Of a stretch of DNA of 18,502 nt, positions 1 through 6,663 are shown in pieces (position 1 is the first letter of the stretch; each line of letters opens with the position of its first letter). Below the pieces are notes generated by a model. That model was given only the letters and a program-made list of their open reading frames with translations. It made no database searches and was not told where the DNA came from. The position numbers and the translations under genes were made by a program. The stretch is from Thermoanaerobaculaceae bacterium (GTDB taxonomy: Bacteria > Acidobacteriota > Thermoanaerobaculia > Thermoanaerobaculales > Thermoanaerobaculaceae). Where the stretch lies: NCBI GenBank assembly GCA_022865555.1, contig JALHTD010000030.1, positions 1-18,502 of the forward strand, read 5' to 3'.

Positions 1-1500
1 CACCCGCCGCTGCAGTGCGGCGTCGTGGATGCGGATCGAGCCGCCCCCCAGCTCCACCCCGTCCATGACCACGTCGTAGGCGCGCGCCCGAACGGCGCCC
101 GGGTCGCTCTCGAGCTTGTCCACGTCCTCCGGCCTGGGCGACGTGAACGGGTGGTGGCTCGCGTAGAAGCGCCTCGTCTCCTCGTCCCACTCCAGCAGGG
201 GGAAGTCCGTCACCCACAGGAAGGCGTGTGCGTCCTTCGGGATCAGCTCGAGCCCGCGACCGAGCTCCACGCGCAGCGCGCCCAGAGCGGCGAACACGAC
301 CTTTGGGGTCCCTCCGACCACCACGAGGAGGTCGCCCTCCTCCGCGCCCGCGGCCTGCAGGAAAGCGGCGATCCCCTCATCGCCCATGGCCTTCTTGGCC
401 GGCGAGCCGTACCCCTCCGCCGTCTTGCGGAACCAGACGACCCCGGGGGCGCCGTAGGGCTTCACCAGCTCCGAGAGCTCGTCCAGTTGCTTGCGGGAGA
501 ACGATGCACCGCCCTGCACCACCAGCCCCTTCACGCGCCCGCTCTCGGCGGCCTTGCGGAGGCCCTCGAAGGCGCACGCCCTCGCCGCCTCGCCGAGCTC
601 GACCAGCTCCATGCCGAAACGGGTGTCGGGCCGGTCGCTGCCGAAGCGCTCGACCGCCTCGGCGAAGGTCAGGCGCGGAAACGTCGCGGGCGGGGTGATC
701 CCCACGATCGGGAAGACGTGCGCGAAGAGCCCCTCGATGAGGGTGAAGATGTCCTCCTCCTCGACGAACGAGGCCTCGACGTCCACCTGGGTGAACTCGA
801 GCTGGCGCTCGGCGCGCAGGGCCTCGTCCCGGAAGCACCGCGCGATCTGGATGTAGCGCCCGAGGCCGGCCACCTGAAGCAGTTGTTTGAACAGCTGCGG
901 CGACTGCGGCAGCGCGTAGAACGTTCCCCGCGACAGGCGCGAGGGGACCAGGAAGTCGCGCGCGCCCTCGGGGGTCGAGCGCGTCAGGATCGGGGTCTCC
1001 ACCTCCACGAATGCCATCTTGTGAAAGTATTCACGAATTGCGTAGGTGATGCGGTCGCGAAGCACGAGCGTCGCCATCATCTCCGGGCGGCGCAGATCCA
1101 GGTAGCGGTAGCGCAGCCGCAGCTCCTCCGACGCGTTGACCCGGTCCTCGACCACGAACGGCGGCGTCTCGGCAGCGGTGAGCAGCTCGATCGCCTCGGC
1201 CTCCACCTCGACCTCGCCGGTCGGCATCTCGGGGTTCACGGTCTCGGCCGAGCGCGGGGCCACCGTGCCCACCACGCGGACCACGTCCTCTTGCGACAGC
1301 TTCTCCCCCGCCTCGCGCAGCTCGTCGCGCAGCAGGACCTGCACCCACCCGTCGCGGTCGCGCAGGTCAACGAACACGATGCCGCCCAGGTTGCGGCGGC
1401 GGCGCACCCACCCCACAAGCTCGACGCGCCGCCCCACGTCGGCGGCGCGCAGGCTTCCGCAGAAAGGCCTTTCCCACGCTCGCATCAGCGTCGCTCCCAT
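1..1500 (-). CDS. aspS: Aspartate--tRNA ligase, C-terminal part outside window
   Basis: Class IIb aminoacyl-tRNA synthetase that charges tRNA-Asp with aspartate in the cytoplasm. 500 codons are visible; the frame runs off the left edge just after the G-S-I-R-I-H-D segment (residues 487-493), so the last part of the catalytic domain is missing. Visible parts are the N-terminal anticodon-binding OB fold (about residues 16-110, with GWVRRRRNLGG), the STPEGARDFLVPSR segment, QSPQLFKQLL, and class II motif 2 with F223-R224-D225-E226, where R224 should contact ATP. The insertion (GAD-type) domain lies between about residues 290 and 420. The ATG at 1500 is chosen because GGAGGG stands about six bases upstream; a second ATG lies five codons in. 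The Leu in RRRNLGG is what discriminating AspRS enzymes usually carry, non-discriminating ones often having His, so it probably charges only tRNA-Asp (inference). It diverges from the nitroreductase gene. Confidence 0.96.
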   Translation of the reverse strand, partial: MGATLMRAWERPFCGSLRAADVGRRVELVGWVRRRRNLGGIVFVDLRDRDGWVQVLLRDELREAGEKLSQEDVVRVVGTVAPRSAETVNPEMPTGEVEVEAEAIELLTAAETPPFVVEDRVNASEELRLRYRYLDLRRPEMMATLVLRDRITYAIREYFHKMAFVEVETPILTRSTPEGARDFLVPSRLSRGTFYALPQSPQLFKQLLQVAGLGRYIQIARCFRDEALRAERQLEFTQVDVEASFVEEEDIFTLIEGLFAHVFPIVGITPPATFPRLTFAEAVERFGSDRPDTRFGMELVELGEAARACAFEGLRKAAESGRVKGLVVQGGASFSRKQLDELSELVKPYGAPGVVWFRKTAEGYGSPAKKAMGDEGIAAFLQAAGAEEGDLLVVVGGTPKVVFAALGALRVELGRGLELIPKDAHAFLWVTDFPLLEWDEETRRFYASHHPFTSPRPEDVDKLESDPGAVRARAYDVVMDGVELGGGSIRIHDAALQRRV

Positions 1501-1532
1501 GTAATCCCTCCGCCGGCGACAGCAACGCCGGG

Positions 1533-1538
1533 ATTCTA
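1533..1538 (-). promoter_or_regulatory. Possible -10 element for aspS
   Basis: TAGAAT on the minus strand, 32 bases before the aspS ATG, matches TATAAT at five of six positions. No convincing -35 is visible at 16-18 bases. It lies in the 104-bp divergent region shared with the nitroreductase gene. Confidence 0.35.
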
Positions 1539-1573
1539 GCAGGGGACCTACCGGCGGCAGGCCGGCACGGCGC

Positions 1574-1579
1574 TAGACT
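1574..1579 (+). promoter_or_regulatory. Possible -10 element for the nitroreductase gene
   Basis: TAGACT on the plus strand, 25 bases before the ATG at 1605 and just ahead of the GGAGGAG ribosome binding site at 1592-1598. The -35 region is not recognisable. It resembles the TACACT placed ahead of the transporter gene near 15492. Confidence 0.35.
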
Positions 1580-1604
1580 CACGGCGACGACGGAGGAGAC
1601 GGTC

Positions 1605-2297
1605 ATGACGACGAGGAATGTTCACGGCCAGGTTCTGGCCGCCTGTGTGGCCGGTTTTGCACTCGTGGCACCGGCGTTGGCCCAGGCGCAGGAGGCCGCG
1701 ACGGCAAGGGAGGTCAGGCTCGCGGCGCCGAGGGCAACGAGCGAGTTCTCCGTCGAGCAGGCGCTCAGGACGCGGCGCTCGCTGCGCTCGTTCGCCCCGA
1801 CCCCTCTCACGCTCGCCGAGGTCTCGCAGTTGCTCTGGGCGGCGCAGGGGATCACCGGCGAGCGCGGGCGCCGCACGGCACCATCCGCCGGTGCGCTCTA
1901 CCCCCTCGAGCTCTACCTGGTGGCCGGCAACGTGACCGGGCTCCCGAGCGGCGTCTACCGGTACCGCCCCGCGGAGCACGGGCTTGTGCAGGTGGCCGCG
2001 GGTGATCGCCGCGCCGAGGTGGCCGCAGCCTGCCGGCAGAGCTGGGTGGCCGAGGCGCCCGCGTCCGTGGCGTTCACTGCGGTCTACGCGCGCACCGCGA
2101 AGAAGTACGGGGAGCGGTCCGTCCGCTACGTCCCCATCGAAGTGGGCGCCGCCGCCGAAAACCTGGCTTTGCAGGCGGTCGCCCTCGGCCTCGGCACGAC
2201 GGTCGTGGGGGCGTACGACGACGCAAGGCTCGCCGCGGCCCTCGGCAGCGCCGCCGACGAGCAGCCCCTCGCGCTGCTCCCGGTGGGGCGGCAGTAG
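1605..2297 (+). CDS. Exported SagB-type nitroreductase / dehydrogenase domain protein
   Basis: FMN-dependent oxidoreductase of the nitroreductase superfamily, SagB/ThcOx-like branch; substrate unknown. 230 residues. Residues 1-28 form a likely signal peptide (hydrophobic core about 9-24, cleavage near A-L-A-Q), which predicts an exported protein. The domain begins at about residue 45. RTRRSLRSF (56-63) and PSAGALYPLELYLV (93-106) carry the usual FMN-binding Arg, Ser and Gly residues. GAAAENLALQAVALGLGTTVVG (181-202, described rather than continuous in function) is the family's long helix, and the chain ends in L-L-P-V-G-R, the usual C-terminal motif. GGAGGAG at 1592-1598 fixes the ATG. Family members in azole-peptide clusters sit beside YcaO genes; none is present here, so a stand-alone redox role is more likely. 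It converges on galT 52 bases downstream. Confidence 0.85.
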   Translation: MTTRNVHGQVLAACVAGFALVAPALAQAQEAATAREVRLAAPRATSEFSVEQALRTRRSLRSFAPTPLTLAEVSQLLWAAQGITGERGRRTAPSAGALYPLELYLVAGNVTGLPSGVYRYRPAEHGLVQVAAGDRRAEVAAACRQSWVAEAPASVAFTAVYARTAKKYGERSVRYVPIEVGAAAENLALQAVALGLGTTVVGAYDDARLAAALGSAADEQPLALLPVGRQ

Positions 2298-2301
2298 CCG
2301 C

Positions 2302-2313
2302 TGGCTCGAGCCA
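2302..2313. repeat. 12-bp perfect palindrome between convergent genes
   Basis: TGGCTCGAGCCA begins four bases after the nitroreductase stop, in the 52-bp gap to the galT stop. It could fold as a short hairpin on either strand and help end transcription, but no T-tract follows on either side. Confidence 0.4.
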
Positions 2314-2349
2314 CCCGAGCCGGGAGGAGAACGGCCGCCCGCCGTCGAT

Positions 2350-3351
2350 TCAGGCGGGCAGCGTCACGCTGCGCAAAAACTCGGCGCTGCGCTCGGGAAG
2401 CGAGGTGTTGATGAACATCCCGGTGCCGAGCTCGAACCCGGCGGACTTGGTCACCCGCGGGATGAGCGAGATGTACCAGTGGAAGTATTTGACCGCTCCC
2501 TCCTGCGGGGAGAGCGAGCGGATCACGAAGTTGTAGTCGGGGTCCTGGAGGCCGACGTAGAGCCGCGCGAGCACCTCGCGCAGAAGCACCTCCAGATCGG
2601 CTACCTCGGAGTCGGAGACGTCGCCGAAGTACGCACAGTGGCGCTTGGGGAAGATCCAGACGTGGAACGGGGACAGCGCCGCGTACGGCACGAACGCCGC
2701 AAACGAAGCGTTCTCCGCGATCACCCGCTCCCCGTCGTTAAGCTCCTCCTGCAACGAGCGGCAGTACAGGCACTCGCCCTTGTCCCCCCAGTGCCGCACC
2801 GCCTCCTCCAGGCGCGCACGCAACTGCCCCGGGAGCACCGGCATGCCGACGATCTGCGAGTGCGGGTGGATGAGCGATGTGCCCGCGGCCTCGCCGTAGT
2901 TCTTGAACACGATCACGTGCGCGATGCGCTGGTCGTCGTAGAAGGCGCGCAGGCGGTGGCGGTACGCGGCCAGGACGTGCTCCAGATGCCCGACCGGCAG
3001 GAGGGCCATGGTCAGGTTGTGCGCCGGGGTCTCGACGATCACCTCGTGGAGCCCCACCCCGGAGAGGAACGTCCGGAACCCGTCCACGTGGCGCTCGACC
3101 TCGCCTTCCGGCGTGAGCGCCGCGTACCGGTTGGGCACCGAGCGCACCATCCATCCGCCGCCGGGGGCGGCGACGCGGAACTGCTCGGCCGGCGTCTTGT
3201 CCTCGTTGCCCGGGCAGAACGGGCACTCGGGCGCGAACGCGGGGAGCGCGGCCTTCTGCTTCTTCTGGGTGAACTCCTCGGGGCGTCTGGCGCGCTCGGT
3301 CGCGATGATCACCCAGTCGCCGGTCACCGGGTTGGAGCGGATCTCGGGCAT
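2350..3351 (-). CDS. galT: Galactose-1-phosphate uridylyltransferase (HIT-like nucleotidyltransferase)
   Basis: Leloir-pathway enzyme that transfers UMP from UDP-glucose to galactose-1-phosphate through a covalent uridylyl-histidine. 333 residues, close to the usual length. CPFC (C43, C46), H111 and H162 correspond to the structural zinc ligands. H162-P-H164-S-Q166 is the active-site motif with H164 as nucleophile. A second Cys pair, CLYC (194-197), is visible. Near the C-terminus FHWYISLIPR (290-299) keeps the first His of the site that is H-x-H in E. coli GalT but has Tyr at the second. HPHSQ rather than HPHGQ also occurs in relatives acting on other sugar nucleotides (ADP-sugar phosphorylase or adenylyltransferase types), so substrate is uncertain. 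AGGGAGG at 3359-3365 supports the ATG. No other galactose genes are nearby. Confidence 0.88.
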   Translation of the reverse strand: MPEIRSNPVTGDWVIIATERARRPEEFTQKKQKAALPAFAPECPFCPGNEDKTPAEQFRVAAPGGGWMVRSVPNRYAALTPEGEVERHVDGFRTFLSGVGLHEVIVETPAHNLTMALLPVGHLEHVLAAYRHRLRAFYDDQRIAHVIVFKNYGEAAGTSLIHPHSQIVGMPVLPGQLRARLEEAVRHWGDKGECLYCRSLQEELNDGERVIAENASFAAFVPYAALSPFHVWIFPKRHCAYFGDVSDSEVADLEVLLREVLARLYVGLQDPDYNFVIRSLSPQEGAVKYFHWYISLIPRVTKSAGFELGTGMFINTSLPERSAEFLRSVTLPA

Positions 3352-3413
3352 GGTGGGGCCTCCCTGCCGCGTGCGGATCGCATGCTGCGCTCTCGAGTTG
3401 CTCCTACCCGTCC

Positions 3414-3442
3414 TGGGTACACCGCCGGCGCGCCGCTGTCAA
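3414..3442 (-). promoter_or_regulatory. Putative sigma70-type promoter of galT
   Basis: A perfect TTGACA (-35; minus strand, 3437-3442) is followed after 17 bases by TACCCA (-10; 3414-3419). The start would fall about 55 bases before the galT ATG. The -35 is excellent; the -10 is weak. Confidence 0.45.
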
Positions 3443-3513
3443 GCGCACCCTCGGAAACACTTCGCGCGAAACGGCGTACGCTTCCCAGGGGCGCACGCCC
3501 CCGGGGGGGTGTC

Positions 3514-3714
3514 ATGGTCAAGTTTCTCCTCTGGCTGATCCTGCTGGTGCTGTGCTGGCCGCTCGCGCTCCTGGCGCTGCTGCTCTACCCGGTCGTCTGG
3601 CTGCTGCTCCTGCCGTTCCGCCTCCTGGGAATCGCGGTCGAGGGCGTCCTCGGGCTGTTCAAGGCGATCATCACGCTCCCCGCCCGGGTACTCGGCGGTC
3701 CCAACCGCGGCTAG
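3514..3714 (+). CDS. Small hydrophobic membrane protein, 66 residues
   Basis: Not recognised as a named family. The 66-residue product is almost wholly hydrophobic: residues 3-36 are dominated by Leu, Trp and Val and could form one long or two short membrane helices broken by Pro residues (P17, P26, P34). Residues 37-58 are a third, amphipathic or membrane-skimming helix ending in a basic, Gly-rich tail (RVLGGPNRG). The ATG at 3514 follows a G-rich stretch (seven G at about 3503-3509) that can act as a ribosome binding site, and TACGCT at 3477-3482 could be a -10. The codon pattern and the run of Leu codons suit a real gene rather than a chance frame. Its stop codon overlaps the stop of rhlB, which runs the other way. 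Confidence 0.65.
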   Translation: MVKFLLWLILLVLCWPLALLALLLYPVVWLLLLPFRLLGIAVEGVLGLFKAIITLPARVLGGPNRG

Positions 3715-5015
3715 GAAGAGGGAGCGCTCTCCCCCGTTTTCGCCTCTCCCGGGCGCTTGCGGCGGCGGCGGCGCTTCGTGACGGACGAAGGCTGGGTTTC
3801 GGAGGCGGCCTGCTCGCGGGGCTGCGGGCGCGGGCGCGGCTGCACCGGCAGGAACAGGGTGTTGTCGGCGTGCTTCACCGGTATGTCCGCGCCCAGGAGC
3901 TTCTCGATGGCAGGCAGCGAGTACACGAAGTTCTCGCAGGCAAGGGAGATCGCCTTGCCCTCGGCACCCACACGCGCGGTCCGCCCGACCCGGTGGATGT
4001 AGTCCTCGGAGTCCTGGGGGAGGTCGTAGTTGATCACGTGGGAGACGCCTTCGATGTGGAGGCCGCGCGAGGCGACGTCGGTGGCCACCAGGATGGGCAG
4101 CTTGCCCTCCTTGAAGTCGGAGAGGACCTTCAGGCGTCGCGTCTGGATCACCGAGCCGGTCAGGCCGCGCGCAAGGTAGCCGTGGCGCTCCAGCCGCTCG
4201 ACAAGCCGGCGCGCCTCCTCGCGGGTGTTGACGAAGATCATCGTGCGGTCGCACCCCTCCCGCGCCAGCACTCCGAGCAGCAGTGAGAACTTCTCCCGCG
4301 AGCCGACGTGGTAGAGCTCCTGTTCGAGGCGATCGGGGGTGATCTCCTCAGGGTTCACGATGATCTCAGCGGGGTCCCGCATCTCGGAAAAGCCGAGCTG
4401 CAACACACGGGCCGAGAGCGTGGCCGTGTAGAACATCGTTTGGCGCTTGCCGGGCGCCGGCAACCGCCGTGTGATCTCGCGCAGGTCGTCGATGAAACCC
4501 ATGTCGAACATGCGGTCCGCTTCGTCCACGACGAACACCTGAACGCCTCTCAGGGAGGTCACGCCCTGGCGCAGGTAGTCGAGCAGGCGGCCCGGCGTCC
4601 CCACCAGCAGGTCCACGCCGCGGACCAGCTCCGCTCGCTGCTCACGGTATTCCATGCCCCCGAAGACCGCCTCGGTGACGAGGCCGGTGTGGGCGCCCAG
4701 CTTCTCGGCGTCGGCCGCCACCTGGACCACCAGTTCGCGTGTGGGCGCAATAACGAGCGCCCGCGGGTGGCGCGGCTCCGGGGCCGGCGTGGCGAGCAGC
4801 CTGGTGAAGATGGTCACCAGGTACGCGGCGGTCTTGCCGGTTCCCGTCTGCGCCTGAGCCGCCACATCGCGGCCGGCGAGAGTCAACGGGAGCACTTCGG
4901 CCTGCACGAGCGTGCAGCGGGTGAAGCCCGCGTCGTCGAGGCCCTGCTGGACTTGCGGCAGAAGGTTGAACTCTGCAAAGGAGCGGTGCGAGAAGAGCGT
5001 ACCCGGTTCACTCAC
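3711..5015 (-). CDS. rhlB: DEAD-box ATP-dependent RNA helicase, RhlB-like
   Basis: ATP-dependent RNA unwinding enzyme; RhlB proteins work in mRNA decay, often with RNase E. Counted from the GTG at 5015 the product has 434 residues. Q motif with F31 and Q38; motif I AQTGTGKT (55-62); Ia PTREL (91-95); TPGR (140-143); motif II DEAD (164-167); motif III T-A-T (197-199) where S-A-T is usual; IFVNT (260-264); ATDVASRGLHI (311-321); HRVGRTAR (341-348). The segment ISLACENFVYSLPAIE is typical of RhlB. A basic tail (KRRRRRKR, 414-421) may bind RNA. The start is set at GTG 5015 because TATACT ends six bases before it (leaderless geometry) and homology begins just after. The in-frame ATG at 5081 lacks a ribosome binding site and would add 22 unlike residues. 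The stop overlaps that of the 66-residue gene. Confidence 0.92.
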   Translation of the reverse strand: MSEPGTLFSHRSFAEFNLLPQVQQGLDDAGFTRCTLVQAEVLPLTLAGRDVAAQAQTGTGKTAAYLVTIFTRLLATPAPEPRHPRALVIAPTRELVVQVAADAEKLGAHTGLVTEAVFGGMEYREQRAELVRGVDLLVGTPGRLLDYLRQGVTSLRGVQVFVVDEADRMFDMGFIDDLREITRRLPAPGKRQTMFYTATLSARVLQLGFSEMRDPAEIIVNPEEITPDRLEQELYHVGSREKFSLLLGVLAREGCDRTMIFVNTREEARRLVERLERHGYLARGLTGSVIQTRRLKVLSDFKEGKLPILVATDVASRGLHIEGVSHVINYDLPQDSEDYIHRVGRTARVGAEGKAISLACENFVYSLPAIEKLLGADIPVKHADNTLFLPVQPRPRPQPREQAASETQPSSVTKRRRRRKRPGEAKTGESAPSS

Positions 5016-5021
5016 GCCGGC

Positions 5022-5027
5022 AGTATA
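5022..5027 (-). promoter_or_regulatory. -10 element placing the rhlB GTG at about +1 (leaderless)
   Basis: TATACT on the minus strand, then GCCGGC, then GTG at 5015-5013. Six bases between -10 and start codon puts the transcription start on or next to the GTG. No clear -35 is present. Matches the layout at 8278-8283 and 14468-14473. Confidence 0.55.
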
Positions 5028-5093
5028 GCGGGCCGCGGGCCCTTCGCGGAGGCCCAGCTGGAAGGGGCTACGCCGCTGCATGCCTGCAGACTC

Positions 5094-6518
5094 TCAAGCC
5101 TGCTTTGGCGCGAGTCTGCTGTGGCGGAAGCTGTAGCCGGCGTAGATCGTCAGGCCAATGAGCAGCCAGACCAGGAAACGCAGCCATGTCACGAAAGGCA
5201 GGCTGAGCATGAGGTAGCCGCAGAGCACGATGCCGAGGATCGGGATCGCCGGGTAGAGCGGCGCTTTGAACGGGCGGTGGACCTCGGAGCGCGTCCGGCG
5301 CAGCACCAGCACGCCGGCGGACACGATCATGAAGGCAAACAACGTTCCGATGGAGCATAGCTCGGCGACGACATTGATCGGGGTGAGGGCCGAGGAGACC
5401 GCCACCACAATCCCCGTGATGATGGTCGTGAGGTAGGGAGTGCGGAAACGTTCGTGAACCTTCGACATCAGCGGCGGCAGCAGGCCGTCGCGCGACATCG
5501 CGAACAGGATGCGCGGCTGCCCGAGCAGGAGCACCAGCAGCACGCTGGTGATCCCGGCCAGCGCCCCGACGCTCACGACCACCGATGCCCAGGGCATGTT
5601 GAGCACGTTGAGCACCAGCGCGACCGGGTCGGCGACGTTGAGCTGCTTGTACGGCACCACACCGGTCATGATCGCGGCCACCACCACGTACAGGACCGTC
5701 GCCACCGCGAGCGAGCCCATGATGCCGATCGGCATGTCGCGTTGTGGGTTGACCGCCTCTTCGGCAGTGGTAGAGACCGCGTCGAACCCCACGTAGGCCA
5801 GGAACACGATCGCCGCCGCGGTCACGACACCCTTGAAGCCGAACGGCATGAACGGATTCCAGTTCGTGGGGTTGACGTACCAGGCGGTCAGCCCGATGAA
5901 GATGAGGATCACCACGACCTTGATGATCACCATGATCAGGTTGACGCGGGCGCTCTCCTTGATCCCGCGCACCAGAAGCCAGGTCAGCACCGCGATGATC
6001 AGCACCGCTGGTAGGTTCAGGATGCCGGGTTGCTGGCCCTGGGGCGCCCACGGCGGCGCGCACCAGGCGTGCGGCAGGCTCACCCCCATCGGCTGGAGCA
6101 GGTGGTTGACCAGGTTCACGAGGTACGCCGACCAGCCGATGGCCACCAGGCTCGCGCCGACCATGTACTCCAGGATCAGGTCCCAGCCGATGATCCAGGC
6201 CACGATCTCGCCCAGGGTGGCGTAGCCGTAGGTGTAGGCGCTGCCTGCCACCGGGATCATTGCGGCCAGCTCCGCGTAGCACAGCGCCGCGCACCCGCAC
6301 GCCGCCGCCGCGATCACGAAGGAGAGGATGATGCCGGGGCCCGCGTGGTTGGCCGCCTCCACCCCAGGCAGCACGAAGATCCCCACCCCGATGATGCAGC
6401 CGATGCCGATCGCGATCAGGTCCCAGACCTTGAGCACCCGCCTGAGGCCGTGCTTCTCGTCCTCGGTCTCCTTCAGGACCAGGGTCAGGGGCTTGGTGCG
6501 CAGGAGCGACGAGCTCAT
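5094..6518 (-). CDS. APC-superfamily amino acid permease (cationic amino acid transporter type)
   Basis: Inner-membrane secondary transporter importing or exchanging amino acids; the closest recognisable group is the CAT-like YfnA/YhdG branch of the APC family. 474 residues with about 12 hydrophobic helices. The first helix carries GIGCIIGVGIF (38-48), the unwound substrate-binding segment of the family. AYVGFDAVSTTAEEA (241-255) followed by NPQRDMPIGI is the family's helix 6 region and following loop. ILFAMSRDGLLPP (337-349) is also typical. The start is ATG 6518 because AGGGAGG stands at 6528-6534; an in-frame ATG 13 codons upstream has no such site. A possible extended -10 lies at 6567-6575. 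The rhlB start is 78 bases downstream and appears to have its own promoter. Substrate cannot be read from sequence; no metabolic neighbour hints at it. Confidence 0.9.
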   Translation of the reverse strand: MSSSLLRTKPLTLVLKETEDEKHGLRRVLKVWDLIAIGIGCIIGVGIFVLPGVEAANHAGPGIILSFVIAAAACGCAALCYAELAAMIPVAGSAYTYGYATLGEIVAWIIGWDLILEYMVGASLVAIGWSAYLVNLVNHLLQPMGVSLPHAWCAPPWAPQGQQPGILNLPAVLIIAVLTWLLVRGIKESARVNLIMVIIKVVVILIFIGLTAWYVNPTNWNPFMPFGFKGVVTAAAIVFLAYVGFDAVSTTAEEAVNPQRDMPIGIMGSLAVATVLYVVVAAIMTGVVPYKQLNVADPVALVLNVLNMPWASVVVSVGALAGITSVLLVLLLGQPRILFAMSRDGLLPPLMSKVHERFRTPYLTTIITGIVVAVSSALTPINVVAELCSIGTLFAFMIVSAGVLVLRRTRSEVHRPFKAPLYPAIPILGIVLCGYLMLSLPFVTWLRFLVWLLIGLTIYAGYSFRHSRLAPKQA

Positions 6519-6566
6519 CGGGCGAATCCTCCCTGAGGGTGCAGTGCCGCGGCGCAACGTCGCGTC

Positions 6567-6575
6567 ACCTTAGCA
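6567..6575 (-). promoter_or_regulatory. Possible extended -10 for the amino acid permease
   Basis: TGCTAAGGT on the minus strand combines a TGn extension with TAAGGT, 48 bases before the ATG at 6518. A TTGACT lies upstream but only 12 bases away, too close for a standard -35. Confidence 0.25.
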
Positions 6576-6591
6576 GCCACCTTCAGTCAAA

Positions 6592-6614
6592 GGGAAGGGG
6601 AAAAGGGCAGAGGG
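6592..6614 (+). other. G-quadruplex-type motif in a purine-rich tract
   Basis: Four G-runs on the plus strand: GGG (6592-6594), GGGG (6597-6600), GGG (6605-6607) and GGG (6612-6614), separated by AA, AAAA and CAGA. This meets the usual G3+N1-7 four-run rule. It sits in the 145-bp gap between the GT-C-like gene and the permease gene, upstream of the permease's possible promoter, and its loops are A-rich in an otherwise GC-dominated genome. Confidence 0.5.
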
Positions 6615-6663
6615 AAGACGAGAACGGCACGATTGGCCCCCGCGCAGACAGCAGGCGCCAGTC

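Noticed and set aside
25..1539. 504-codon plus-strand open frame antisense to aspS
   Set aside because: Composition (His, Arg, Leu, Gln rich) is that of a reversed GC-rich gene, there is no ribosome binding site, and the opposite strand encodes clear AspRS motifs.
1984..3513. Long plus-strand open frame running through the nitroreductase and antisense to galT into the small membrane protein
   Set aside because: Only the last 66 codons look like a protein; the rest is a shadow of two real genes in other frames.
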